A stretch of DNA of 64,000 nt from Mytilus californianus. Its lineage: Eukaryota > Mollusca > Bivalvia > Mytilida > Mytilidae. Below, piece after piece: positions 11,580-23,649 of the stretch. The notes under the pieces were generated by a model that searched no databases, was not told the origin of the DNA, and saw nothing but the letters and a program-made list of their open reading frames with translations. The stretch is taken from the NCBI RefSeq assembly GCF_021869535.1, contig NW_026262734.1, positions 72,129,839-72,193,838 on the forward strand. Reading direction: 5' to 3'. Every line of letters begins with the position of its first letter. Position 1 is the stretch's first letter. Both the position numbers and the translations under genes were made by a program.

Positions 11580-12060
11580 AAGGGAGATAGCAACAAACTA
11601 TAATAGTACATATATGTAAAAGGCCCCTTCTGCAGATTTCGTTTAGAGTGGGCTTTTTGGGGCAGCTGCAGGGACCGCAAAATTTATGACATTCAAAATT
11701 GTGGACGTTAAAATTATATATGTCGAGACCTTCATTGGCTAGAGATGAAGGGGAAATGATGGGCGTGCATAAAACCAGTTTAAACCCGCCGCATTTTTGT
11801 GTTTGACCTAGGTCAGGAACCTTTAGCCTTTGTTGCTCTGTTATATTTTTCAATTTTGGTTCATCTTTATATTTAGGAGCATAAAATGGCGTCCATATTC
11901 TTGATCTAATGAACATTGTGTTTCGGGGACTGCTCGGGGTTCCTTCTAGGTGTGTGATTTCTCGCTGTGTTGAAGACTCAATGACCTTTGGTTGAATTGT
12001 ATATTTTGGTTGGGTTGCTGTCTCTTTGACTCATTCCCCATTTTTATTCTTTAGTCTATA
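11580..12060 (-). repeat. Dispersed repeat ending in 'gttgctgtctctttgactcattccc'
   Basis: TTGAAGACTCAATGACC and GGGTTGCTGTCTCTTTGAC followed by ATTCCCCATTTTTATT are words I associate with a bivalve repeat end. Frames are closed by stops. The boundaries are approximate. Confidence 0.4.
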
Positions 12061-12344
12061 CATCTAGCTGTCAAAGATACTATTGTAAAAACTACATTTG
12101 CACCATTTTACAGGTAAGATTTAATTGGAAAGTTTAAAATGTTTATTGCTCCATCGTGAATGAGAATTTTTTTTAAGTATTCCTCCTGGGTATTGGGTAA
12201 CTTATAAAACTGAGTCACTTAGGTTTAAAATTATATAGTCAGTGTTCACATGTTTGAGATTGTCAATTAAGAGTTAGTAAAACGGTTTCCGTTAAGTTTC
12301 CAAGAATTTAATTTGGATTGTTTCATATTTTTCATGTTTGGGCC

Positions 12345-12475
12345 GTTTATAGCAGACTACAAAGCATGGATTTTGAAGGCCATACGGTTGTCTATGGTGG
12401 CTTTAATCCACTTCATTTGACCTTGATAGTGCCTCATTGCCAATCATACACATCTCCTTATTTTTATATAGTAGA
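12345..12475 (-). repeat. Antisense head of the 37,371 repeat family
   Basis: Read on the reverse strand, this gives AAGGAGATGTG, ATTGGCAATGAGGCA and GGCCTTCAAAATCC, in the order of the head of the copy at 37,371 (AAGGAGATGTGGTATGATTG, GCCAATGAGAC, GGCCTTCAACAATGAG). Confidence 0.5.
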
Positions 12476-12849
12476 AATGATTCTGTAGCTTTCTAGGACC
12501 ACACATATATAGGCAGTTATCCAGTGTAAATTAGCGTCTGACCTGTTGCTTTCAAGTCTTGTGTTAGAACAAACTTTTGGTTTAACTATTGTGTATAGTG
12601 CTTTCTTTTAGTTTTTATGATGTCGTTAATTTATAACAGTACTGAGCTTTAACATTATTAGTGGTTACGATGACCTATTCTGGAAATATGCTTTATTATG
12701 CAATAAAAACTATGCTTTAACGTTATTATTAAAATTATCTTTTGAATAAAACTATTGTTATACTATTTACCTGTACTTATATGTTGTACCTGTATTATTG
12801 GCGTAAATGATTTTTTTTTATTTTGGCGCAAATTGACTGAATACTTATA

Positions 12850-13960
12850 GTATCTGCGAAATACACTTGAAAAGTAAACACTGACCACTGAACCATGAAA
12901 ATGAGGTCAAGGTCAGATGACAACTGCCAGTTGGGAGGTGTACACCTTACAATCATTCCATATATCAAACATAGAAGACCTATTACTTATAGTATCTGCG
13001 ATATGGACTTGACCACAAAAACATAACTTTCTTCACTGATCCATGAAATGGTCAACGTCAATTAAAAACCGTGTGACAGGCATGGGGACGTTGCAGGATA
13101 CGCACATACCAAATATAGTTATCATTTTACTTATAAGGGAGAAATTAATATAGCAGGTCCAAAAGGCTCAATAATTACAAATGGACTATCTATGGGTTCT
13201 TTATAGTGATTTTATTAACACTGACTGCATATTATTAAACCCTATAACATATATAACAATAATAAATACACATTACATAGACAACACATAACAACATAAA
13301 ACAGACTTATAGACAAAGGGGAATAAGTCAAATATATTCCAATGCTATTACTTCTCTTATATTAAAATGAAATGCACAAATAACGTCTCATAATCATGTG
13401 CTCTAAAGTATTATAAATAAGCATAAGCACTAGCAATCTCAATGTTAATGTTCTGACAAATTACATATAAACACTATAACACTATACAGTTAAAAAAAAT
13501 AGATAAGACAATCACAAACTAAAACATGTAACACATTCCTTACCATATACTAAATACTAAAGAGTGAAAATCATAGCTGTATCAAATATAATAAGCAAAG
13601 AACTAAATATATGACTAAAACTATATTAACTAATACTAATCATATTTGATTACCAATCAATCAAATATGACTCTGGCACATTAACATAACAAAAAATCTT
13701 AACTTTTTTTTTCAAGTAGTCATTTAACCATGAAAAGAGGCCAAGGCCATTGGACATATGACTGACGGAAAGTTCGTAAGATACTTAAGGCCTCTATATA
13801 CAAAGTATGAAGCACCCAGGTCTTCTACCTTCCGAAATACTAAGCTTTTATATAAAGTCAAGAACGTCGCCGCCGCCACCGGATCACTAACCCTAAATTT
13901 TCTGCGACAGAAGACGCAGGTGAGACAACTAGACTTATCAACATTTTACAAACCAAAAAT
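12850..13960 (+). repeat. GAGGTCAAGG-family repeat, interrupted
   Basis: Units with ACCATGAAAATGAGGTCAAG, CACCTTACAATCATTCCAT and CTTATAGTATCTGCG, then a tail CTATATACAAAGTATGAAG, TCTTCTACCTTCCGAAATA and GCCGCCGCCACCGGATCAC. Compared with the fuller copy at 34,488-35,660, the sequence is broken at about 13,150 (GAGAAATTA) and resumes at about 13,690 (TCAAGTAGTCA). An AT-rich insertion of about 540 bp lies between. The 97-codon open frame at 13,758-14,051 crosses the repeat tail and is not a gene. Confidence 0.65.
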
Positions 13961-14240
13961 CGAGGTAAAATCAAGGTGCCCCCGAAAGGCAAAACAAAGT
14001 ACTCCACACTGGACACCTTCCGTTTGGCTTATGAAAGAATGTATTCCTTGATGAGTTATCCGATGGTATCACATTGGGACGCTGAGGTTTAAGGCAATTT
14101 AGTATTTGGAGACAGTTTTTCCTACGTTTTATCCTAAATTATGCCACTGGAAACCCTTTATAGTTCAAAACCTTTCATGAAGACAGCAACACTTAATCTG
14201 GTATCTTAAAAAGTGCATTTCTGTGCTTTCTGATGTGCCA

Positions 14241-14909
14241 TAAGGTAGCACTCCACAGTTAGAAAAAAACATTAAAATTGAACCACAAAATGTTTTATCA
14301 TCTTCTATTCCTGGCTTTCTAATACATTAACCTAACTGTTTGTGTTATACATGTGCATATGTATGTTATCAGTATCTTCCATAGATTTGATTTTTAAAAG
14401 TTAAAATGGTGAAAAATAATTCCTTTTTTGTGTATCCATGGCAACATTCTGCATTTATTTACCATAAAATATTGCAAAAAGGGGGGCAAAAATGTCACAT
14501 ATTCCCCCAAAATTTGGTTCAAACTAGAATTTCAATGCCTTTCAGTGATACCTTTTCAGAAACTGTTGATATAAATCTACCAAATGATCAAATAAAAAAT
14601 GGGTGTCTTTCGCCTCATTTTTTCATAAAATTTAATTGCAAAGTTCGTGCGACAAAAAGTCGGAAAAAAACATTACAATAATTGCCGGACCAATATTTGG
14701 TATGGATATGAAAATACGGACTGTCATACAGAAAACAGCCCATATTACATACATTACATAATCTTGATGTTCCTATAAACCCACTATGAAGGCTATTTTA
14801 ATCTTCAGCTATCCAAAAATGAATTTTATTCTACACTAGCTATCATATTTGAAAAATCCACAGGGGCCAAAATGCGAAACTACACACCTAACTGTGGAGT
14901 GCTACCTTA
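14241..14909. mobile_element. 669-bp TIR element, array copy 1
   Basis: Perfect 22-bp inverted termini; the outer 20 bases of the left end are TAAGGTAGCACTCCACAGTT. The element is internally AT-rich and has no transposase, so it is MITE-like. If the outermost TA is the target duplication the TIR is 20 bp, compatible with a TA-inserting superfamily. It shares its first eight bases, TAAGGTAG, with the element at 8,921-10,757. Confidence 0.7.
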
Positions 14910-15645
14910 ATATCAAATTTTTTTTCCCTGCCTCAAATTCAAATTCATTTCCTGTGTTCTACTAGCTGTAACGATTAAAATGGTACCATAGTTTTTAAAA
15001 TTGGTTCAGTAATGAAGATTTTATGAAGGTTAGCATTTGATGTTAAACGGGACAAAAAGTCATTTAAAAAAAAATGCCTGATCAAAGTGTAAAACCTCAA
15101 GCCTGTCACATTTTTGGGGTAAATTTCTAAAACTTTTCCCTTTTTTCTGTTTAAAATCATAAAATAACCTTTAAAGAAGAAAAATTGTACAATTTTTAGG
15201 TATTTGAAAGCATTTGTAGGTCAATTTTGCTGTAAATAGCATGCCAAACCTTGTTTTAGAAACTCTCAAGCAGGGTATAAATATCTAACAGTACTGGCAT
15301 CATTAAATTTCATTCATGCCAAATTATTATATAAAATCCTGCTAAAAATGTTTATTTGACTTATTCGCATTAAAAAATATAAAGCGATATATTCTGAGGC
15401 TATCATATAAAGCGCAATCTTTGGTTACAAGGGCGAAGCTAATGGAGTACAAATTTAAGACAGAAACATGTCTTAGTGTCAAAATGTGTATATTTGGTTG
15501 CTAAGGACAGTAAACAATAAAATTAACATGTATTGCAATCCTAGCAACTTTTTTCCCTTCAGAACTACATTAAGAACCTAACAGACTAAAGATTTGTGGT
15601 TAAATTTATCTTAAAAAGTGCATTTCTGTGCTTTCTGATGTGCCA

Positions 15646-16314
15646 TAAGGTAGCACTCCACAGTTAGAAAAAAACATTAAAATTGAACCACAAAATGTTT
15701 TATCATCTTCTATTCCTGGCTTTCTAATACATTAACCTAACTGTTTGTGTTATACATGTGCATATGTATGTTATCAGTATCTTCCATAGATTTGATTTTT
15801 AAAAGTTAAAATGGTGAAAAATAATTCCTTTTTTGTGTATCCATGGCAACATTCTGCATTTATTTACCATAAAATATTGCAAAAAGGGGGGCAAAAATGT
15901 CACATATTCCCCCAAAATTTGGTTCAAACTAGAATTTCAATGCCTTTCAGTGATACCTTTTCAGAAACTGTTGATATAAATCTACCAAATGATCAAATAA
16001 AAAATGGGTGTCTTTCGCCTCATTTTTTCATAAAATTTAATTGCAAAGTTCGTGCGACAAAAAGTCGGAAAAAAACATTACAATAATTGCCGGACCAATA
16101 TTTGGTATGGATATGAAAATACGGACTGTCATACAGAAAACAGCCCATATTACATACATTACATAATCTTGATGTTCCTATAAACCCACTATGAAGGCTA
16201 TTTTAATCTTCAGCTATCCAAAAATGAATTTTATTCTACACTAGCTATCATATTTGAAAAATCCACAGGGGCCAAAATGCGAAACTACACACCTAACTGT
16301 GGAGTGCTACCTTA
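15646..16314. mobile_element. 669-bp TIR element, array copy 2
   Basis: Same sequence as copy 1, offset by exactly 1405 bp. It was copied as part of the tandem unit rather than inserted independently, since its flanks are also identical. Confidence 0.7.
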
Positions 16315-17050
16315 ATATCAAATTTTTTTTCCCTGCCTCAAATTCAAATTCATTTCCTGTGTTCTACTAGCTGTAACGATTAAAATGGTACCATAGTTTT
16401 TAAAATTGGTTCAGTAATGAAGATTTTATGAAGGTTAGCATTTGATGTTAAACGGGACAAAAAGTCATTTAAAAAAAAATGCCTGATCAAAGTGTAAAAC
16501 CTCAAGCCTGTCACATTTTTGGGGTAAATTTCTAAAACTTTTCCCTTTTTTCTGTTTAAAATCATAAAATAACCTTTAAAGAAGAAAAATTGTACAATTT
16601 TTAGGTATTTGAAAGCATTTGTAGGTCAATTTTGCTGTAAATAGCATGCCAAACCTTGTTTTAGAAACTCTCAAGCAGGGTATAAATATCTAACAGTACT
16701 GGCATCATTAAATTTCATTCATGCCAAATTATTATATAAAATCCTGCTAAAAATGTTTATTTGACTTATTCGCATTAAAAAATATAAAGCGATATATTCT
16801 GAGGCTATCATATAAAGCGCAATCTTTGGTTACAAGGGCGAAGCTAATGGAGTACAAATTTAAGACAGAAACATGTCTTAGTGTCAAAATGTGTATATTT
16901 GGTTGCTAAGGACAGTAAACAATAAAATTAACATGTATTGCAATCCTAGCAACTTTTTTCCCTTCAGAACTACATTAAGAACCTAACAGACTAAAGATTT
17001 GTGGTTAAATTTATCTTAAAAAGTGCATTTCTGTGCTTTCTGATGTGCCA

Positions 17051-17719
17051 TAAGGTAGCACTCCACAGTTAGAAAAAAACATTAAAATTGAACCACAAAA
17101 TGTTTTATCATCTTCTATTCCTGGCTTTCTAATACATTAACCTAACTGTTTGTGTTATACATGTGCATATGTATGTTATCAGTATCTTCCATAGATTTGA
17201 TTTTTAAAAGTTAAAATGGTGAAAAATAATTCCTTTTTTGTGTATCCATGGCAACATTCTGCATTTATTTACCATAAAATATTGCAAAAAGGGGGGCAAA
17301 AATGTCACATATTCCCCCAAAATTTGGTTCAAACTAGAATTTCAATGCCTTTCAGTGATACCTTTTCAGAAACTGTTGATATAAATCTACCAAATGATCA
17401 AATAAAAAATGGGTGTCTTTCGCCTCATTTTTTCATAAAATTTAATTGCAAAGTTCGTGCGACAAAAAGTCGGAAAAAAACATTACAATAATTGCCGGAC
17501 CAATATTTGGTATGGATATGAAAATACGGACTGTCATACAGAAAACAGCCCATATTACATACATTACATAATCTTGATGTTCCTATAAACCCACTATGAA
17601 GGCTATTTTAATCTTCAGCTATCCAAAAATGAATTTTATTCTACACTAGCTATCATATTTGAAAAATCCACAGGGGCCAAAATGCGAAACTACACACCTA
17701 ACTGTGGAGTGCTACCTTA
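17051..17719. mobile_element. 669-bp TIR element, array copy 3
   Basis: Same sequence and same flanks as copy 1, offset by 2810 bp. Confidence 0.7.
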
Positions 17720-18455
17720 ATATCAAATTTTTTTTCCCTGCCTCAAATTCAAATTCATTTCCTGTGTTCTACTAGCTGTAACGATTAAAATGGTACCATA
17801 GTTTTTAAAATTGGTTCAGTAATGAAGATTTTATGAAGGTTAGCATTTGATGTTAAACGGGACAAAAAGTCATTTAAAAAAAAATGCCTGATCAAAGTGT
17901 AAAACCTCAAGCCTGTCACATTTTTGGGGTAAATTTCTAAAACTTTTCCCTTTTTTCTGTTTAAAATCATAAAATAACCTTTAAAGAAGAAAAATTGTAC
18001 AATTTTTAGGTATTTGAAAGCATTTGTAGGTCAATTTTGCTGTAAATAGCATGCCAAACCTTGTTTTAGAAACTCTCAAGCAGGGTATAAATATCTAACA
18101 GTACTGGCATCATTAAATTTCATTCATGCCAAATTATTATATAAAATCCTGCTAAAAATGTTTATTTGACTTATTCGCATTAAAAAATATAAAGCGATAT
18201 ATTCTGAGGCTATCATATAAAGCGCAATCTTTGGTTACAAGGGCGAAGCTAATGGAGTACAAATTTAAGACAGAAACATGTCTTAGTGTCAAAATGTGTA
18301 TATTTGGTTGCTAAGGACAGTAAACAATAAAATTAACATGTATTGCAATCCTAGCAACTTTTTTCCCTTCAGAACTACATTAAGAACCTAACAGACTAAA
18401 GATTTGTGGTTAAATTTATCTTAAAAAGTGCATTTCTGTGCTTTCTGATGTGCCA

Positions 18456-19124
18456 TAAGGTAGCACTCCACAGTTAGAAAAAAACATTAAAATTGAACCA
18501 CAAAATGTTTTATCATCTTCTATTCCTGGCTTTCTAATACATTAACCTAACTGTTTGTGTTATACATGTGCATATGTATGTTATCAGTATCTTCCATAGA
18601 TTTGATTTTTAAAAGTTAAAATGGTGAAAAATAATTCCTTTTTTGTGTATCCATGGCAACATTCTGCATTTATTTACCATAAAATATTGCAAAAAGGGGG
18701 GCAAAAATGTCAAATATTCCCCCAAAATTTGGTTCAAACTAGAATTTCAATGCCTTTCAGTGATACCTTTTCAGAAACTGTTGATATAAATCTACCAAAT
18801 GATCAAATAAAAAATGGGTGTCTTTCGCCTCATTTTTTCATAAAATTTAATTGCAAAGTTCGTGCGACAAAAAGTCGGAAAAAAACATTACAATAATTGC
18901 CGGACCAATATTTGGTATGGATATGAAAATACGGACTGTCATACAGAAAACAGCCCATATTACATACATTACATAATCTTGATGTTCCTATAAACCCACT
19001 ATGAAGGCTATTTTAATCTTCAGCTATCCAAAAATGAATTTTATTCTACACTAGCTATCATATTTGAAAAATCCACAGGGGCCAAAATGCGAAACTACAC
19101 ACCTAACTGTGGAGTGCTACCTTA
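18456..19124. mobile_element. 669-bp TIR element, array copy 4
   Basis: Same as copy 1 except for A instead of C at 18,713. This is the only difference I found by eye among the units. Confidence 0.7.
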
Positions 19125-19860
19125 ATATCAAATTTTTTTTCCCTGCCTCAAATTCAAATTCATTTCCTGTGTTCTACTAGCTGTAACGATTAAAATGGTA
19201 CCATAGTTTTTAAAATTGGTTCAGTAATGAAGATTTTATGAAGGTTAGCATTTGATGTTAAACGGGACAAAAAGTCATTTAAAAAAAAATGCCTGATCAA
19301 AGTGTAAAACCTCAAGCCTGTCACATTTTTGGGGTAAATTTCTAAAACTTTTCCCTTTTTTCTGTTTAAAATCATAAAATAACCTTTAAAGAAGAAAAAT
19401 TGTACAATTTTTAGGTATTTGAAAGCATTTGTAGGTCAATTTTGCTGTAAATAGCATGCCAAACCTTGTTTTAGAAACTCTCAAGCAGGGTATAAATATC
19501 TAACAGTACTGGCATCATTAAATTTCATTCATGCCAAATTATTATATAAAATCCTGCTAAAAATGTTTATTTGACTTATTCGCATTAAAAAATATAAAGC
19601 GATATATTCTGAGGCTATCATATAAAGCGCAATCTTTGGTTACAAGGGCGAAGCTAATGGAGTACAAATTTAAGACAGAAACATGTCTTAGTGTCAAAAT
19701 GTGTATATTTGGTTGCTAAGGACAGTAAACAATAAAATTAACATGTATTGCAATCCTAGCAACTTTTTTCCCTTCAGAACTACATTAAGAACCTAACAGA
19801 CTAAAGATTTGTGGTTAAATTTATCTTAAAAAGTGCATTTCTGTGCTTTCTGATGTGCCA

Positions 19861-20527
19861 TAAGGTAGCACTCCACAGTTAGAAAAAAACATTAAAATTG
19901 AACCACAAAATGTTTTATCATCTTCTATTCCTGGCTTTCTAATACATTAACCTAACTGTTTGTGTTATACATGTGCATATGTATGTTATCAGTATCTTCC
20001 ATAGATTTGATTTTTAAAAGTTAAAATGGTGAAAAATAATTCCTTTTTTGTGTATCCATGGCAACATTCTGCATTTATTTACCATAAAATATTGCAAAAA
20101 GGGGGGCAAAAATGTCACATATTCCCCCAAAATTTGGTTCAAACTAGAATTTCAATGCCTTTCAGTGATACCTTTTCAGAAACTGTTGATATAAATCTAC
20201 CAAATGATCAAATAAAAAATGGGTGTCTTTCGCCTCATTTTTTCATAAAATTTAATTGCAAAGTTCGTGCGACAAAAAGTCGGAAAAAAACATTACAATA
20301 ATTGCCGGACCAATATTTGGTATGGATATGAAAATACGGACTGTCATACAGAAAACAGCCCATATTACATACATTACATAATCTTGATGTTCCTATAAAC
20401 CCACTATGAAGGCTATTTTAATCTTCAGCTATCCAAAAATGAATTTTATTCTACACTAGCTATCATATTTGAAAAATCCACAGGGGCCAAAATGCGAAAC
20501 TACACACCTAACTGTGGAGTGCTACCT
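19861..20527. mobile_element. 669-bp TIR element, array copy 5, right end clipped
   Basis: Matches copy 1 until GAGTGCTACC at 20,527, then leaves the array with TAAAAGAGG instead of TTAATATC. The right TIR is thus clipped by about two bases exactly where the array ends, which marks the recombination or insertion junction. Confidence 0.65.
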
Positions 20528-20836
20528 AAAAGAGGTTTAAAAACTGTCTGATCAAAGACAAACTTACAAACCCATGTCACGGTCCAAATTAAACCACGAA
20601 AAAATACAAGACAAACATATGCAACATCACAAACCCATCATTCAATGTCTGATTTAATTGCTTTGGAAGGATAAGTATATTTGGTTCACCATGTGGAAAG
20701 AATCGTGTTGCTCATGATTTACAAATTGATAATGCATCTTTTATTGTTCCATATTCGGGAAAAAGGATGATACTATGGTAATAACACCGTGTTATTCAAG
20801 CTTTTGCCTATTCATTCGAATTTCAAGATATCTCAA

Positions 20837-20899
20837 ATAAAAATTGCGGTTTTTATCCAACGCAATCATAGGTTTGAACGTTGTTTTCAATTTAGACTT
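20837..20899 (+). repeat. 63-bp exact direct repeat, copy 1
   Basis: Sixty-three bases from ATAAAAATTGCGG to CAATTTAGACTT recur without a mismatch at 21,289-21,351. The 389 bp between the copies shows no open frame of interest. Beyond the 63 bp the flanks differ at once. Confidence 0.8.
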
Positions 20900-21288
20900 G
20901 TTTATATTTTTTCGTTTGGGCTTGTATTATATTTGCCTTCGGGTTTATATGATCCGTTCATCCTATTTTGACTCCTCAAAATTCAAGAGTCTATCCTAAA
21001 TTGAGGTAAATTGTATGGCTTTCCAAATACCGTTTCGACTCCTAACATCACTGAAGAGACATAAATTGTCGAAATCCGGATATGGTGTACAAAAACCTTT
21101 GCACCTTTTCGTTGCGGTATATCATCTTTTCCGCAAGTTTATTGTTTTCTGTTTATATTTTTTGTTGTTCAACCTGTTAGTCAAATGCGTTTTGTTAAAA
21201 TATACTTTTTCACTTTTTTGGTCTTTTGGAAAATGTTTGTGCTGTATTTAGACCCCTCTAACAAGAAATTTGTTTTGCATGCACACGT

Positions 21289-21351
21289 ATAAAAATTGCG
21301 GTTTTTATCCAACGCAATCATAGGTTTGAACGTTGTTTTCAATTTAGACTT
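21289..21351 (+). repeat. 63-bp exact direct repeat, copy 2
   Basis: Exact copy of 20,837-20,899. It lies about 200 bp upstream of the LINE ORF1 start, so it may belong to the 5' region of that element or to its insertion site. Confidence 0.8.
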
Positions 21352-21550
21352 ATATATATATAGAATAAAAATATTTATTATTCCAATCAAGGGCCCTTTG
21401 TAATATAAAATTTATAAAAGCTCTCCAGCTTTTGTTTGTCGTCTGTATGTTATTTGGACCTCTTGTCCTTTATCTCCAACGGCTCATATGGACTGCAGTA
21501 TCTAGGAAACAGAACGTCACAATTTAACTTTTAATTGTTGCGTCGTTAGC

Positions 21551-23512
21551 ATGCAACTATTGTTTCTAAAAATGGCGACGTCCATATCTCTTCAAAATGA
21601 ACAAACATTAATTGCAAATGAAACTATTGCAAAAGATTATTCATTAAATAAACAAAGATCTCTTAAAAAAAAACTTGATGCAACCCAAAATGGGCATTTT
21701 CGATACAATCTAACAGGCGGTGGACTTAGAATTTGGTTAAGCGCTAGCTGCTATGAATCATTCAGATGGGCACTAAATACTTTTTATGATAACAAAAGGA
21801 AGGAAAATGAAGGAAACATCATATACAAAAAGGTATTTGACAAATCCGAAACAGTCAATGTTGAAGATCAATATAAAATAAAATGTGAAGGATTTGATAC
21901 ACGAGGCCGAAATATAAAACTTAGTTGTTTTTCTATTAATATGTACCATACAACTTCGTCCTTACTAGTAAATGGAAAAAAGTTACTTGTGTTCATCAAT
22001 GATCATCTTCCAGAAGTACTAAACTGTATAAAAAACTATCAAATTAATGGAAAACCAGTTGATCTGAATATGCTAAATAAATGCATTTATGACATGATTT
22101 CTGTAAACTTTCCGGAACAGAAAAATCATTCAAATTCAACCACGACAAATGAAAAATCATGTGAAAAAAATGAACTTTCGCAAGCTAAATCTATTACTTC
22201 TATTACATCTAATACATGTACAAATACTGAAAATAATAATATCCATGAAGATAATTCTGAGATTTCAACCGAAAATAATAGTAACATGAAAAACAAAGAA
22301 GATATACAAGAAATTCATTCCGATACAGGTACCGTAAGCCAACCATTACAGAATATTAATGAATTATTACAAGCACGTGAAAATTTCACACAAGATAAAA
22401 ATTCTGTAAAATCACTTTTACATCAACTATTAGATAAAACCGACAGTTTATTTGAACTCGTTAAATCAAAAGATGAACAACGCATCGAAGATAAACAAGA
22501 TTTTCAAAATAAAATCAACCAAGTTAACGATAGGATAACTGCTTTTTCTAAACAAATGTGTACAAATGACGAACACCAGACAGAACATTTGCGTGAAATT
22601 GAAAACAGTGTCAAGCTTGTAAAAATTGAGCAAGACAAACATTTTTGTCAAGTTCACAATAAAATACAAAGCCTCTCTGATAGAGTAAAAGATATACCAA
22701 GCCGTAGTCAGTGCATCGCCAAACACGTAACTCTTGAGATGGAAAAATCAAATGCAAATATAGAATATCGTAATGTTAATATTATTAACAACAGCAACAC
22801 AGCCAGTACATTAAAGGCATTAGATCAATCTCAAACAAAAAGAAAAACCTTTCGAACATTCCCATACGATCGGAAAGATAAAACTTTAATAATAGGAAGT
22901 TCAATTATTAAAGGAATTGATGCCAGCAAAATTGGAAAAGATGTTGACATACGAACAAATAGAGGAGCAACAGTCCCAATTTTAACAGAAAAAATTAGAA
23001 AGTCTAATATTCAACATTATACAAGTATAATTTTAGTTGTTGATGGAAATGATGCCTCGTCCAGAACACAACCAGAAGCCTTCAAAGAGAACTACGAGTT
23101 TATGATAAAAACTGTCAGATCTATAAACCCAAACATTGATATTGTCATATCAGAAATTTTTCCAAGACGGAACGTAAATACAGATGTTTATAATACTATC
23201 TTACATGGGATTTCAACAGAACTTAACTTTAAAATCATCAAACAAACGGATGCATTTGTTTCCAGAGGCGGCGATCTTGTGTCTACTTACTATCACCGTG
23301 ATGGCATACACCTTACTAATCAGGGTACAATTCAGCTACGTAGAAACATTAACAGGGTTGTAAACATCTTCATCCGCACAAATAGTTCTCAGTCCAATAA
23401 TGAAAATAATGAACAGCATGGTAAAAGACAAAGCATTGTAAATACATTCAATGGTATCTGCTTTAATTGTGGCTTTTATGGTCATCATTATAAAGACTGT
23501 CACACATTTTAG
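21551..23512 (+). CDS. LINE ORF1 protein: coiled coil, SGNH/esterase-like domain, CCHC zinc knuckle
   Basis: 653 codons, uninterrupted. Residues about 45-165 form a conserved-looking N-terminal block (GGGLRIWLS, INMYHTTSSLLVNGKKL). Residues about 170-285 are Asn/Ser/Glu-rich and probably disordered. Residues about 285-395 are heptad-like and charged, a likely coiled coil for trimerisation. An SGNH-type fold follows: LIIGSSIIKG (about 444-453, where GSS replaces the usual GDS), VVDGNDAS (about 495-502) and HRDGIHLTNQGT (about 582-593, the DxxH catalytic motif). The C-terminus is a CX2CX4HX4C knuckle at C637, C640, H645 and C650. ORF1 proteins of this kind bind element RNA. M8 (21,572) is an alternative start. 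It remains open while ORF2 is broken. Confidence 0.85.
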   Translation: MQLLFLKMATSISLQNEQTLIANETIAKDYSLNKQRSLKKKLDATQNGHFRYNLTGGGLRIWLSASCYESFRWALNTFYDNKRKENEGNIIYKKVFDKSETVNVEDQYKIKCEGFDTRGRNIKLSCFSINMYHTTSSLLVNGKKLLVFINDHLPEVLNCIKNYQINGKPVDLNMLNKCIYDMISVNFPEQKNHSNSTTTNEKSCEKNELSQAKSITSITSNTCTNTENNNIHEDNSEISTENNSNMKNKEDIQEIHSDTGTVSQPLQNINELLQARENFTQDKNSVKSLLHQLLDKTDSLFELVKSKDEQRIEDKQDFQNKINQVNDRITAFSKQMCTNDEHQTEHLREIENSVKLVKIEQDKHFCQVHNKIQSLSDRVKDIPSRSQCIAKHVTLEMEKSNANIEYRNVNIINNSNTASTLKALDQSQTKRKTFRTFPYDRKDKTLIIGSSIIKGIDASKIGKDVDIRTNRGATVPILTEKIRKSNIQHYTSIILVVDGNDASSRTQPEAFKENYEFMIKTVRSINPNIDIVISEIFPRRNVNTDVYNTILHGISTELNFKIIKQTDAFVSRGGDLVSTYYHRDGIHLTNQGTIQLRRNINRVVNIFIRTNSSQSNNENNEQHGKRQSIVNTFNGICFNCGFYGHHYKDCHTF

Positions 23513-23649
23513 GATAAAACTGATGTATTTCAATTTGTAGACAAATTCTCAAATCATAGTAAATCATTACTTCTTCATAACAATTTTTATATTTTCTCTA
23601 TTTATGTCCAAATTGCAATACATCAAAATGTATATGTACTCAAAACTCT

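Larger units (their letters stand above)
14202..20527. repeat. Tandem array, 4.5 copies of a 1405-bp unit
   Basis: Units start at 14,202, 15,607, 17,012, 18,417 and 19,822, with exact 1405-bp spacing. The last is partial and stops at 20,527, within 2 bp of the right end of the enclosed TIR element. The copies look identical by eye apart from a C-to-A change at 18,713 in copy 4. Each unit is a 39-bp leader, a 669-bp TIR element, and a spacer of about 697 bp. The array therefore both starts and ends with a TIR element. The 91-codon plus-strand and 61-codon minus-strand frames repeated in every unit have no recognisable domain and stay identical because the DNA does. Such identity means very recent amplification or an assembly artefact. 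Confidence 0.9.

Noticed and set aside
13758..14051. 97-codon frame upstream of the 1405-bp array
   Set aside because: Covers the tail of a GAGGTCAAGG-family repeat that is closed by stops in the other copy at 35,520-35,660.
14406..20301. Five copies of a 91-codon frame and four of a 61-codon antisense frame
   Set aside because: Perfect conservation is explained by near-identical DNA units. No domain, no promoter, and no sign of codon-level constraint can be judged from identical copies.
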